Of a stretch of DNA of 26,749 nt, positions 13,871-22,790 are shown piece after piece. The notes under the pieces are model-generated. The model searched no databases and was not told the DNA's origin. It worked only from the letters and a program-made list of their open reading frames with translations. This stretch comes from an uncultured Clostridia bacterium (lineage in GTDB: Bacteria > Bacillota > Clostridia > Oscillospirales > Acutalibacteraceae). The stretch is from positions 1 to 26,749 of the forward strand of contig CALBNX010000070.1 of assembly GCA_937896885.1 (NCBI GenBank). Reading direction: 5' to 3'. Within the stretch, counting starts at the first letter, position 1. Each line of letters opens with the position of its first letter. A program made the translations under genes and the position numbers.

Positions 13871-16219
13871 TTATAAATGCCAAATATCATTTGCATACTC
13901 TTTGATTGTTCTGTCAGATGAGAATTTTCCTGCATTACACATATTAAGCCAACACTTTTTATAAAATTCTTTTTTGTTTTTATAATCAGCATTAACTCGT
14001 TTCTTTGTTTCAACATAATCATTGAAATCAAGAAGTAAATAGTAGTGGTCTGGCTCGTGCCAAGATGCACCTTTAAGAATTGATTCATAAAGTTCTTTGA
14101 AAATCTTTGTTTTTCCGTCTTTCAAAGTGCCGTCAACGAGAGCATCAAGAACACGCTTAATTTTTTCATCTGCTTCATAAAGTTCTTTTGATGAATAAGT
14201 GTCTTTTATTTCTTCAATGTCCTCAACACGTGCACCGAAAATATAGTTATTCTCTTCCCCTGCTTCTTCAACGATTTCAATATTTGCACCGTCATAAGTG
14301 CCGAGAGTTACTGCACCATTGAGCATAAGTTTCATATTACCTGTACCGCTTGCCTCTGTACCCGCTGTTGAAATCTGTTCACTGACTTCGGCTGCAGCAA
14401 CAAGTTTTTCGGCATAAGAAACATTATAATTTTTTACGAATACAACTTTAATATATTTTGATACTACTTTGTCTTTTTCAATGAGTTTCGCAATTTCGTT
14501 AATAAGTTTTATAATTCCCTTTGCACGAGCATATCCAGGAGCTGATTTTGCACCAAAAATAAAGGTTGTAGGCATAAAATCTTTAAGCGTACCCTCTTTA
14601 ATTTCAAAGTAAAGTTCAAGAATTGCAAGTGCATTAAGGAATTGACGCTTATACTCATGAAGTCGCTTAATCTGAATATCAAAAATACTGTTTGCGTCAA
14701 CTTCTATACCATCGTGTTGCTTGATAAAGTCTGCAAGTTGTTGTTTTTTCGCTTCTTTTATGGAAATAAAACGATTGAGTACACTCTCGTCATCAGCATA
14801 CTTTTCAAGTTCTTTAAGTTTATCAAGGTTTGTAACCCATTCTTCACTACCTAAAAGTTCAGTAACAAGTGATGATAGTTCGCGATTGCAAAGCAATAAC
14901 CATCTTCTTTGAGTAATACCATTAGTCTTGTTTTGGAACTTTTCAGGATACAACTCATACCAATCTTTTAAAACATCTGTTTTAAGAATATCGGTGTGAA
15001 TTCTTGCAACACCATTCACATATTTTGAACAGAAAATTGCAAGGTAAGCCATACGAACACGCTTGTCCTGAATTATTTGCATTTTCTCAGCAGTTTCTTT
15101 ATCTACTTTAGCCTTTTTAAGCTCTTTTTTGAGCATCTTATCGAGCTTTTTGATAATATCAAGCACATGTGGAATAGTATCTTTAATTATCTTTACGTCC
15201 CATTTTTCAAGTGCTTCTTGCATTATAGTATGGTTTGTGTAATTAAACACATTTTTTGTGATTTCAACTGCGTCATCAAATTTTACATTTTCATTTTCAG
15301 TCAAAATACGAATAAATTCAGGAATTGAAATTACAGGATGAGTATCATTAAGCTGAATTGTTATATAATCAGCAAATTTTCTAAAATCAGCACCGTGAAT
15401 ACTCTTATACTTTCTAATAATATCTTGCAAAGATGCACTTGAGAAGAAATACTGTTGTTTAAGTCTTAATTTCTTGCCCTCATAGGTATCATCATTTGGA
15501 TAAAGCACACGAGAAATATCTTCAGCACGGTTTTTAAGATTAACTGATTTATCATATTTCTGTTGATTAAATAAGTCAAAATCAAAAGGAACAAGTGACT
15601 CTGCTTGCCACAATCTTAAAGTACCAACATTATCAGTACCATAACCGATAACTGGCATATCATAAGGTACAGCTTTAACTGTCATATCTTTAAACTGAAC
15701 TTCTACTGAATCGTTCTCATTACGAATTGACCAAGGGTCACCCCAACGAGTCCAGTCATCAGCATATTCCACCTGAAAGCCATCTTGAATATCTTGCTTG
15801 AAAAGTCCATATTTATAACGAATTCCATAGCCATCAAGAGCAATGTTATGAGTTGCAGCACTCTCTAAAAAACAAGCAGCAAGACGACCTAAGCCACCAT
15901 TACCGAGGGCTGCATCTTCAATATCTTCAAGCGCTTTTAGTGATACACAGTGTTCGTTTAAATCCTTTTCAACTTCGTCATAAACACCTTTTGAAACAAG
16001 GTTATTATAAATTGCACGACCAACAAGAAATTCGGCAGAAAAATAAAATGCACTTCTCTCTTTTATTCTCTTGTTTCTGCTATTCATCCAATCGTCTGCA
16101 ATCTCACCCATAACTGCAGTTGAGATTACATCGTGCAGTTCCTTGGGTGTTAATTCATTCAATGATTTAAGATATTTATTTTTAGCAAGTGATATTGCAT
16201 CATTTACTATTTTTGACAT
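13871..16219 (-). CDS. glgP: Glycogen/starch/maltodextrin phosphorylase
   Basis: 782-residue PLP-dependent glycosyltransferase (GT35) that removes glucose units from alpha-1,4-glucans as glucose-1-phosphate. The PLP lysine is Lys630 in ASGTGNMKLMLNG. Other conserved stretches are ALGNGGLGRLAACFLES near 104-120, the GYGIRYKYGLF loop, DTHPVISIPEF and DIQIKRLHEYKRQ. The length is slightly below the usual 790-840, mostly through a short N-terminal regulatory region, as in bacterial maltodextrin phosphorylases. ATG at 16219 follows AAGAGG and overlaps the end of malQ by 20 bases. It is the last gene of the maltodextrin uptake operon, which favours maltodextrin imported from outside as the substrate; it may also work on stored glycogen. 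Confidence 0.96.
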   Translation of the reverse strand: MSKIVNDAISLAKNKYLKSLNELTPKELHDVISTAVMGEIADDWMNSRNKRIKERSAFYFSAEFLVGRAIYNNLVSKGVYDEVEKDLNEHCVSLKALEDIEDAALGNGGLGRLAACFLESAATHNIALDGYGIRYKYGLFKQDIQDGFQVEYADDWTRWGDPWSIRNENDSVEVQFKDMTVKAVPYDMPVIGYGTDNVGTLRLWQAESLVPFDFDLFNQQKYDKSVNLKNRAEDISRVLYPNDDTYEGKKLRLKQQYFFSSASLQDIIRKYKSIHGADFRKFADYITIQLNDTHPVISIPEFIRILTENENVKFDDAVEITKNVFNYTNHTIMQEALEKWDVKIIKDTIPHVLDIIKKLDKMLKKELKKAKVDKETAEKMQIIQDKRVRMAYLAIFCSKYVNGVARIHTDILKTDVLKDWYELYPEKFQNKTNGITQRRWLLLCNRELSSLVTELLGSEEWVTNLDKLKELEKYADDESVLNRFISIKEAKKQQLADFIKQHDGIEVDANSIFDIQIKRLHEYKRQFLNALAILELYFEIKEGTLKDFMPTTFIFGAKSAPGYARAKGIIKLINEIAKLIEKDKVVSKYIKVVFVKNYNVSYAEKLVAAAEVSEQISTAGTEASGTGNMKLMLNGAVTLGTYDGANIEIVEEAGEENNYIFGARVEDIEEIKDTYSSKELYEADEKIKRVLDALVDGTLKDGKTKIFKELYESILKGASWHEPDHYYLLLDFNDYVETKKRVNADYKNKKEFYKKCWLNMCNAGKFSSDRTIKEYANDIWHL

Positions 16220-17717
16220 TATTTTTTCCTCTTTTCACCTTTGGCAAACGTTGATAAAGTTTAGTGTAATACTTAATTTTATCTGCCAATTCATCACTTA
16301 AATAATCAGATTTTGCTCGCCATTGCCAATTATCTTGGACAGTTGACGGATAGTTCATTCTCGCTTCATTCCCTAATCCTAAAAGGTCTTGCATTGTAAC
16401 GATTGCAGTATCTGAGTTACTTGACCAAATAGCTTTCATCATTCCCCAATTATAACCCTCTTTACGAGTTAATCGAAGATATTCTTTTGCGCGTTTTCGT
16501 GTTTTTCTGGTTGCAGTTTTGGTCATGTATCCCATAATTGTATCGTTATCATGTGTACCAACATATGCAACAGAATTTTTTGAAAAGTTATGAAGCAGAT
16601 AGTCATTTTCTTCGTCTGTGTCAAAAGCAAACTGAAGTACTTTCATACCAGGATATTTGCTTTGCTTGAGCATCTTTTTTACTGCGGGAGTCAAAAAGCC
16701 CAAGTCTTCAGCAATAATATTCATTTTGCCAAGGTCTTTTTCAATTTCGTAGAAGAAATCAATACCCGGACCTTTTCGCCACTCACCTATTTTTGCAGTC
16801 TTTGCACTCGCAGGAATACAATAATAGGACTCAAAGCCTCTGAAATGGTCAATACGAATAACATCACACAATGAATATTGATGTTTTATTCTTTGTTTCC
16901 ACCAAGAGTAATTATCATTTGACATATATTCCCAATCATAAAGCGGATTTCCCCAAAGTTGACCGTCAGCAGTAAAAGCATCAGGAGGACAACCAGCAAC
17001 TTCTATTGGATTGCAGTCTTCATCAAGTAAAAACTGCTTCGGATTTGCCCATACATCTGCACTATCTCCAGCAACATAGATTGGAATATCACCAATAATG
17101 AAAACACCATTTTCATTAGCATATTTTTTTAGGTTTGACCATTGTTTAAAGAATAAATACTGAATAAATTTTTGAAAGCTGATTTCATATTTATTTTCGG
17201 CAAATGCTTGTTCAATAGCTTTTGAGTTTCTAGTTTTTAAACTAATATCCCATTCATTCCAAGGCTTGCCTTCAAATGAGTTTTTAAGCGCCATATACAA
17301 AGCAAAATCATCAAGCCAATACTTATTGGCTTTACAAAACTTAACAAAATCTTTATTTGACAAATCAAAATTATCATAAGCTTTTTTAAGCACTTTAAAT
17401 CTATTTTTATATATTCTTGCGAAGTCAACTTTTTCAGGGCTATCACCCCAGTTGATTTTTGAATAATCGCTTTTTTTAAGCAATCCCTCTTCACGAAGCA
17501 AATCAAAATCAATGAAATATGGATTGCCTGCAAAAGTAGAAAAAGATTGATATGGTGAGTCACCATAGCTTGTAGGACACAAAGGTAAAACCTGCCAATA
17601 GGTTTGACCACTATTTCTCAAAAAATCTACAAATTTGTACGCTTCAACGCCCAATGTGCCTATGCCTGTATCACCAGGCAAAGACGAAATATGCATTAAA
17701 ACACCGCTTGTTCTCAT
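16200..17717 (-). CDS. malQ: 4-alpha-glucanotransferase (amylomaltase)
   Basis: 505-residue GH77 enzyme that moves alpha-1,4-glucan chains between maltodextrins, releasing glucose and making longer chains for the phosphorylase. Catalytic residues are Asp290 (IRIDHFRGFE), Glu337 (IIAEDLGFL) and Asp390 (GTHDND). The N-terminus MRTSGVLMHISSLPG is standard and the length is normal. ATG at 17717 follows TAGGTAAGTGA. A promoter lies at the end of the upstream ATPase gene, so malQ-glgP can be transcribed separately, but no terminator separates them from the transporter genes. It overlaps glgP by 20 bases. Confidence 0.96.
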   Translation of the reverse strand: MRTSGVLMHISSLPGDTGIGTLGVEAYKFVDFLRNSGQTYWQVLPLCPTSYGDSPYQSFSTFAGNPYFIDFDLLREEGLLKKSDYSKINWGDSPEKVDFARIYKNRFKVLKKAYDNFDLSNKDFVKFCKANKYWLDDFALYMALKNSFEGKPWNEWDISLKTRNSKAIEQAFAENKYEISFQKFIQYLFFKQWSNLKKYANENGVFIIGDIPIYVAGDSADVWANPKQFLLDEDCNPIEVAGCPPDAFTADGQLWGNPLYDWEYMSNDNYSWWKQRIKHQYSLCDVIRIDHFRGFESYYCIPASAKTAKIGEWRKGPGIDFFYEIEKDLGKMNIIAEDLGFLTPAVKKMLKQSKYPGMKVLQFAFDTDEENDYLLHNFSKNSVAYVGTHDNDTIMGYMTKTATRKTRKRAKEYLRLTRKEGYNWGMMKAIWSSNSDTAIVTMQDLLGLGNEARMNYPSTVQDNWQWRAKSDYLSDELADKIKYYTKLYQRLPKVKRGKNNVKNSK

Positions 17718-17750
17718 AAAATCACTTACCTAAAAAATAAACTATATTAA

Positions 17751-17779
17751 AATATATTATTTTTCTTTGAAAAAGTCAA
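17751..17779 (-). promoter_or_regulatory. Internal sigma-A promoter for malQ-glgP
   Basis: On the minus strand TTGACT (17779-17774), a 17-base spacer and TATATT (17756-17751). The -35 overlaps the stop codon of the ATPase gene; the -10 ends 33 bases before the malQ ATG. Confidence 0.55.
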
Positions 17780-18882
17780 TCACATATAAGCTTTTCGCTG
17801 ATTTTATCAAATATATGAATTTTTTCAGTATCAATGGCAAGCTGGCAACTTGTGTCACTTTTCACTTGAGAATTTGCAGAAACATTTGCAATTATCTTTT
17901 CATCACCTATTGAACCATATAAATAATAATCTGAACCTGTCATTTCAGCAATATCAACATATAGCTCAACAACATTGCTTTCATCTTTTTTAAAATAAAA
18001 TTTTTCTGTATGAATATCTTCTGGTCTTATTCCTAAAACAACTTCTTTTTCTATATATAGTGATAATGCTTCATCCATTCGTTTTGGAAGTCTTAACTCA
18101 TAGTTAACGAATTGAGCATAAAAGCCATCTGTTTTCCTTATTATTTTGCAATTAATAAAATTCATTTGTGGCGAACCTATAAAGCCTGCTACGAACATAT
18201 TCTGCGGATGATTATAAAGCATCTGTGGTGTATCATTCTGCATTATTGCGCCATCTTTCATAACAACAATGCGGTCACCCATTGTCATAGCTTCAGTCTG
18301 GTCGTGAGTAACATAAACAAATGTTGTTTGCAGTTCTTTATGAAGCATTGTAATTCTACTTCGCATTTCGGTTCTCAATTTTGCATCAAGATTTGATAAT
18401 GGTTCATCTAATAAGAACACCGCTGGGTCTCTGACCATCGCTCTGCCAAGCGCCACTCTTTGTCTTTGTCCGCCTGACAACGCTCTTGGTTTTCTATTAA
18501 GGTATTGTTCTATTTCAAGAGTTTTTGCTGCTGCACGAACTTTTTTATCGATTTCATCTTTAGGTACTTTTCTGTTTTTTAACCCAAAAGCCATATTTTT
18601 ATATACGCTCATATGCGGATATAAGGCATAACTTTGAAACACCATTGCAATGTCACGGTCTTTAGGTGAAACATTGTTAACAAGTTTGCTGCCAATATAA
18701 AGTTCACCTTCTGATATTTCTTCAAGCCCTGCAATCATACGAAGTGTTGTTGATTTACCACAACCAGATGGTCCAACTAATATGACAAATTCTTTATCGT
18801 GAATTTCAAGATTCAAATCTTCAATTACTGTTACACCATCTTCATAAGTCTTTTTAATATTTTTAAGTGATATAGAAGCCAT
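17776..18882 (-). CDS. Sugar ABC transporter ATPase, MsmX/UgpC/MalK type
   Basis: 368-residue ATPase that powers a carbohydrate importer. Walker A is GPSGCGKST (37-45), the Q loop lies in VFQSYALYPH (81-90), the signature is LSGGQRQRV (135-143), Walker B is VFLLDEP (155-161), and the switch His follows in YVTHDQTEA. The C-terminal third is the TOBE/OB regulatory domain (about 235-365, including GIRPEDIHTE). The start at 18882 lies eight bases after the permease stop. Its position beside MalF and MalG-type permeases and MalQ/GlgP points to maltodextrin. In Bacillota such ATPases often serve several sugar transporters, so it could be shared. Confidence 0.95.
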   Translation of the reverse strand: MASISLKNIKKTYEDGVTVIEDLNLEIHDKEFVILVGPSGCGKSTTLRMIAGLEEISEGELYIGSKLVNNVSPKDRDIAMVFQSYALYPHMSVYKNMAFGLKNRKVPKDEIDKKVRAAAKTLEIEQYLNRKPRALSGGQRQRVALGRAMVRDPAVFLLDEPLSNLDAKLRTEMRSRITMLHKELQTTFVYVTHDQTEAMTMGDRIVVMKDGAIMQNDTPQMLYNHPQNMFVAGFIGSPQMNFINCKIIRKTDGFYAQFVNYELRLPKRMDEALSLYIEKEVVLGIRPEDIHTEKFYFKKDESNVVELYVDIAEMTGSDYYLYGSIGDEKIIANVSANSQVKSDTSCQLAIDTEKIHIFDKISEKLICD

Positions 18883-18890
18883 ATTTCTAC

Positions 18891-19727
18891 CTAACCTTTA
18901 ACCGCTCCGTCAATGACACCTTTGATAATATATTTTTGACAGAACAGATAGAATATAATAATTGGAATTATCGCAAGCACAAGCATCGCCATAAACCCAC
19001 CCCAGTTTATTGAACCGTATGCTCCCTGCATAGTTATCTGAATTGCAACCGATAATGTTTTGTTTTTTGTACCCAGAAGCAAATATGGAAGCAAAAAGTC
19101 GTTCCATATCCACATAGCATTCAAAATAGCAACAGTTATTGCTGTTGGTTTTAAAATTGGAAAAACAACCATAAAAAATGTTTTTATAGGGCTACACCCA
19201 TCAATCATTGCTGCTTCTTCAATTTCACGTGGTAAGCCTTTAATAAATCCGCTGAACATAAACACTGATAAACCAGAACCAAATCCAAGATACACAGGTA
19301 TTATTCCAAAAATATTGTTAAGCCCCAGTTTTATACAGACAACTGTCATTGTAAACATAACCATCTGAAACGGTACAATCATACTGAACAAGAATAAATA
19401 ATATATTCCTTTTGTATATTTGTTTTTTACTCTTGTTATATACCAAGCAGTCATTGATGTGAAAATTACAATCGCTAAAACTGAACCAACAGTAATAAAA
19501 AGTGTTCTAAAAAATGCTTCTAATATTCCTGATGTCTGTATTCCAGAAATATAGTTTTCCAAACCTACAAATGTTTCACTATTGGGAAATACAAAAGGTT
19601 CACTGATAATGTTAAACCTCGATTTAAACGAGTTCATCACAACAAGATATATTGGGAAAAGAAAAACAAGTGATAACAGTAATAAAATCGAAAATGCCAA
19701 TGTATTTGATTTATTGTTTTTTATCAT
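18891..19727 (-). CDS. Maltodextrin-type ABC permease, MalG-like
   Basis: 278-residue binding-protein-dependent permease with six predicted membrane helices. The EAA loop that docks on the ATPase is visible as EEAAMIDGCSPIKTFFMVVFP at about 188-208 (key residues EAA, DG and the final P). The C-terminus reads KYIIKGVIDGAVKG, typical of MalG-like proteins. ATG at 19727 follows AGAGG and overlaps the stop of the partner permease by four bases (ATGA), ensuring equal translation of the two halves of the channel. Sugar specificity is inferred from malQ and glgP downstream. Confidence 0.93.
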   Translation of the reverse strand: MIKNNKSNTLAFSILLLLSLVFLFPIYLVVMNSFKSRFNIISEPFVFPNSETFVGLENYISGIQTSGILEAFFRTLFITVGSVLAIVIFTSMTAWYITRVKNKYTKGIYYLFLFSMIVPFQMVMFTMTVVCIKLGLNNIFGIIPVYLGFGSGLSVFMFSGFIKGLPREIEEAAMIDGCSPIKTFFMVVFPILKPTAITVAILNAMWIWNDFLLPYLLLGTKNKTLSVAIQITMQGAYGSINWGGFMAMLVLAIIPIIIFYLFCQKYIIKGVIDGAVKG

Positions 19728-20569
19728 TGTTCAACCTCTTTTCTTGCTGTAATTTTCAACTGAACAAATGCAATAATTGCAACTATTAAAAAGAAGACAA
19801 CCGCTTTAGCTTGTCCAACGCCTTGCCAACCAATTCTTCCATAAAATGTATTGAAAATATCAAGAGCCAGCATAGAAGTTTCTCTTGCTGGAGCACCACC
19901 GGTTAATGCTAAATTTTGGTCAAAAAGTTTAAATGAGTTTGTAAGTGTTAAAAACAAGCATATTGTAACAGATGGCATAACCATTGGAATTGTTACATTT
20001 CTTAATATATTAAACGATGATGCACCATCAATTCTTGCCGCTTCATTAAGTTCTTTTGGTATATTCTGAATTCCGGCTATATATATAACCATCATATATC
20101 CAATTAGTTGCCAATTCATCAAGAAAACTAATCCCCAAAAACCAAATTTGGCATCATAAGTAATGTCGTATCCAAATATTCCCAAAACAGAATTAATCAA
20201 TAGATTCCAGATATATCCTAATACAATACCACCTATTAAGTTCGGCATAAAAAACACTGTTCTAAAGAAAGATGTCCCTTTTATTGCTTTGGTCAAAACA
20301 AGTGCCAAACAAAACGCTAAAACATTTATTGTTATTACTGATACAATCGTAAACTTTATAGTGAACCACAAGGCGTTTAAAAAATCAGTATCTTGGGTAA
20401 ATGCTTTAATATAGTTATCAATTCCAACCCAAGTGGCATTCTCAACAGTCGTAAATTTTGTAAACGACAAATAAACGCCCAGGATAAAGGGAACTAGAAA
20501 TACTAATATGAATGAAATCAAAGTTGGAAACAAAAAAATTGGGAAATATTTTCTTATACTTTTTTCCAT
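19724..20569 (-). CDS. Maltodextrin-type ABC permease, MalF-like
   Basis: 281-residue binding-protein-dependent permease with about six membrane helices. The EAA loop appears as ELNEAARIDGASSFNILRNV near residues 175-194. I place the start at ATG 20569 (MEKSIRKYF), nine bases after AAGGA; an upstream in-frame TTG lies within the spacing. It follows the binding-protein gene with an intergenic hairpin between, and overlaps the second permease by four bases. The short length shows it belongs to the compact CUT1 type rather than to the long enterobacterial MalF. Confidence 0.93.
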   Translation of the reverse strand: MEKSIRKYFPIFLFPTLISFILVFLVPFILGVYLSFTKFTTVENATWVGIDNYIKAFTQDTDFLNALWFTIKFTIVSVITINVLAFCLALVLTKAIKGTSFFRTVFFMPNLIGGIVLGYIWNLLINSVLGIFGYDITYDAKFGFWGLVFLMNWQLIGYMMVIYIAGIQNIPKELNEAARIDGASSFNILRNVTIPMVMPSVTICLFLTLTNSFKLFDQNLALTGGAPARETSMLALDIFNTFYGRIGWQGVGQAKAVVFFLIVAIIAFVQLKITARKEVEQ

Positions 20570-20590
20570 TATAATCAATCCTTGCGAAAG

Positions 20591-20619
20591 AATCGCCCTG
20601 CATTTTCAGCGGGGCGATT
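20591..20619 (-). terminator. Intercistronic hairpin between binding protein and permeases
   Basis: AATCGCCC (20591-20598) pairs with GGGCGATT (20612-20619), with two further G-C pairs beyond one mismatch and a seven-base loop. No good T run follows on the minus strand. It probably stabilises the binding-protein end of the message or causes partial termination. Confidence 0.6.
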
Positions 20620-20630
20620 TTAAATTTTAA

Positions 20631-21983
20631 TTACTGACTTTCACTTTTCCATCGTTCTACAAAGAGTTTTTTAACATCGTTCCATTCCTTTGTACCTTGA
20701 GCATACTGAAGAAGTCCTGCTCCAAAATCACTTTTAAATGTCTGACTTGGAAAAACTGTAAAATTCCACGGAATTGTATTAACTTCTGCTTTATTCATCC
20801 AGTTTATTACTTCTTTTGCTAATGGGTCACTTGGTTTTTCATCTTCATTGAAAGTGTCAAATGGAGCAATAATATTTAACTTGTTGACTACAAAATCTTT
20901 ACCAGTTTTGCTTGAGAACAACCAATAGATAAAATCTTCTGTTGCTTTTTGTTCTTCTTTAGAAGCTTTTGCGTTAATTGCAAAAAAGTTTTCTGTACCA
21001 ATACAAAGCCCTTGATTCTCTTCGCCTTGTATGCCCATATAGATTGGTAGATATTTAATGTTTTCTGCTTTTACTTTATTACCACTAACCTGACTGATTT
21101 GTGACCACGCCCAGTTACCATTCTGTACCATAGCACACTGTCCGAGCGCAAACTCCGCCATAGATTCATCAACAATTTTTGAGCCTAAAACTTTTCTGTC
21201 ACTAACAGAATTATTGATATATAAATCAAAAATATTCTTAAAATTATCAGAAAATTCAAAATTCACTGTTTTTGTCGCATCACTTGACAAGTCAATTTCA
21301 TTTTTTGTGAACTCATAATATAAAGGAATGTTTGCTAGGTGCGTTTGCCATCGCCAATCCTCACCTGTCTTCAATGATGTTGACGCAAATACACCCTTAA
21401 TACCTAATTTTGATGCATTTTTTTGCATATCTTCAACGACTACTTTCAATGCATCAAAATTTTTAATTTCATTCATTGATTTATATTGAGTTGCTTTGTC
21501 ACTTAACGCAAAATATTTGTCGGTAATTTCTTTGTTATAGATAATTCCATAACCTTCAACTACATAAGGAATACCATAAACTCCACCACCAACAGTAACA
21601 GCAAGTGATTTGTCAGTCAGATGCTTGTATAGTTCGGTTTCTGACAAATCAGCACAGTAATCTTTCCAGTTTATATATCCTTTAGGGCCGTTTATTTGAA
21701 ATAATGTCGGTGCTTCGTTTGTACCCATTTTTGCGGATAGTGTCTGCTCATAGTTTCCACTTGCAGCTGTTTCAACCAAAATAGTTTTTCCTGTTTCATT
21801 TTTATATGCTTGTGCAATTTCATCATATACTGATGCTACTTCAGGTTTGAAATTCAAAAATCTGACAACTGCAGCATTTTCACCCCCTTGTCCTTGTGGT
21901 GAATCATCAACATTGCTTTTACATGCAGTAAGAAAAGTTGAAAAAATGCAAATAACAATTAAAACTGATAATATTTTTTTCAT
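20631..21983 (-). CDS. Sugar ABC transporter substrate-binding lipoprotein
   Basis: 450-residue family 1 extracellular solute-binding protein that captures the sugar outside the membrane. The signal peptide (1-20) ends in lipobox LTAC with Cys21 as the lipidated residue, then a short polar linker. The mature part has the usual two-lobe pattern, with FEFSDNFKNIF, MAEFALGQCAMVQNGNW and the ending GTKEWNDVKKLFVERW. GGAGG lies six bases before the ATG. It is first in the operon with two permeases, the ATPase, MalQ and GlgP, so maltose or maltodextrin is the likely ligand. No clear promoter could be drawn in the 125-base AT-rich gap upstream, and no LacI-type or catabolite operator was obvious. 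Confidence 0.92.
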   Translation of the reverse strand: MKKILSVLIVICIFSTFLTACKSNVDDSPQGQGGENAAVVRFLNFKPEVASVYDEIAQAYKNETGKTILVETAASGNYEQTLSAKMGTNEAPTLFQINGPKGYINWKDYCADLSETELYKHLTDKSLAVTVGGGVYGIPYVVEGYGIIYNKEITDKYFALSDKATQYKSMNEIKNFDALKVVVEDMQKNASKLGIKGVFASTSLKTGEDWRWQTHLANIPLYYEFTKNEIDLSSDATKTVNFEFSDNFKNIFDLYINNSVSDRKVLGSKIVDESMAEFALGQCAMVQNGNWAWSQISQVSGNKVKAENIKYLPIYMGIQGEENQGLCIGTENFFAINAKASKEEQKATEDFIYWLFSSKTGKDFVVNKLNIIAPFDTFNEDEKPSDPLAKEVINWMNKAEVNTIPWNFTVFPSQTFKSDFGAGLLQYAQGTKEWNDVKKLFVERWKSESQ

Positions 21984-22092
21984 ATTTTACCTCCTGTTTA
22001 ATGCCTGTCCATATGAAAACAAACATTAACTTTTTTATATATTTTTACCAAAATATCCATAAAAAATTCCACGAAAAGACAGATAAAAAATA

Positions 22093-22121
22093 TTGTTTTT
22101 TTTTGTGTTTTGAAGTATAAT
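22093..22121 (+). promoter_or_regulatory. Sigma-A promoter of the xpt operon
   Basis: TTGTTT (22093-22098), a 17-base spacer and a perfect TATAAT (22116-22121). Transcription would start near 22128, leaving a leader of only about 24 bases before the xpt ATG. Confidence 0.55.
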
Positions 22122-22151
22122 TACTTATATATTGACGACGAGGGTAAAAAT

Positions 22152-22733
22152 ATGAAAATTTTGGAAGAAAGAATTATAAAAGATGGTAAGGTTTTCGCAG
22201 GAAATGTTTTGAAAGTTGACAGTTTTCTTAATCATCAAATTGATGTTGAACTCCTTTCACAGATGGGCGTTGAGTTAAAAAAGCTTTTTTCAGAAGAAAA
22301 AATTACCAAGGTACTTACTATTGAAGCTTCCGGAATTGGTGTTGGATGTATGGTTGCTCAGCAATTTGGCTGTCCCCTTGTTTTTGCAAAAAAGACAAAG
22401 ACAATCAACATCCAAGGTGATGTTTATACAAGTCAGGTCGAATCTTTTACTCACCAATGTACTTATGATATAATTGTTTCAAAATCGTTTTTAAATGAAA
22501 ATGACAATGTTTTAATTGTTGATGATTTTCTTGCTAAGGGTAATGCTTTACTCGGTCTTATTGATATTGTCAAACAATCAGGAGCTCGCCTTGCAGGTTG
22601 TGGTATTGCCATCGAAAAGGGCTACCAAGGTGGTGGCGACAAATTAAGAGCGCAGGGAATCAAAGTTGAATCAATGGCAATTATTGATGCTATGGATGAT
22701 AAAACAGGTAAAATCACATTTAGTACAAGGTAA
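22152..22733 (+). CDS. xpt: Xanthine phosphoribosyltransferase
   Basis: 193-residue cytoplasmic purine salvage enzyme converting xanthine and PRPP to XMP. The start MKILEERIIKDGK is the family N-terminus; the PRPP-binding motif is VLIVDDFLAKGNA (120-132), and LTIEASGIG (55-63) and FAKKTKT (78-84) are also conserved. ATG at 22152 is preferred over an in-frame TTG at 22110, which lies on the promoter: GAGGGT sits six bases before the ATG and the length then matches the family. A short gap of 57 bases without a terminator leads to the nucleoside-binding lipoprotein gene, so this is one purine uptake and salvage operon. Confidence 0.95.
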   Translation: MKILEERIIKDGKVFAGNVLKVDSFLNHQIDVELLSQMGVELKKLFSEEKITKVLTIEASGIGVGCMVAQQFGCPLVFAKKTKTINIQGDVYTSQVESFTHQCTYDIIVSKSFLNENDNVLIVDDFLAKGNALLGLIDIVKQSGARLAGCGIAIEKGYQGGGDKLRAQGIKVESMAIIDAMDDKTGKITFSTR

Positions 22734-22790
22734 TAACAGCACTAAGCTGTAAAAAATATTACATAAACAAAAAGGAGAGAAAAAAGAATT

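Noticed and set aside
16200..16219. Frameshift between malQ and glgP because the genes overlap by 20 bases
   Set aside because: Both proteins are full length with normal termini, and glgP has its own ribosome site inside malQ.
21984..22151. Purine riboswitch upstream of xpt
   Set aside because: No conserved purine-aptamer core is visible, and the best promoter is too close to the start codon to leave room for one.
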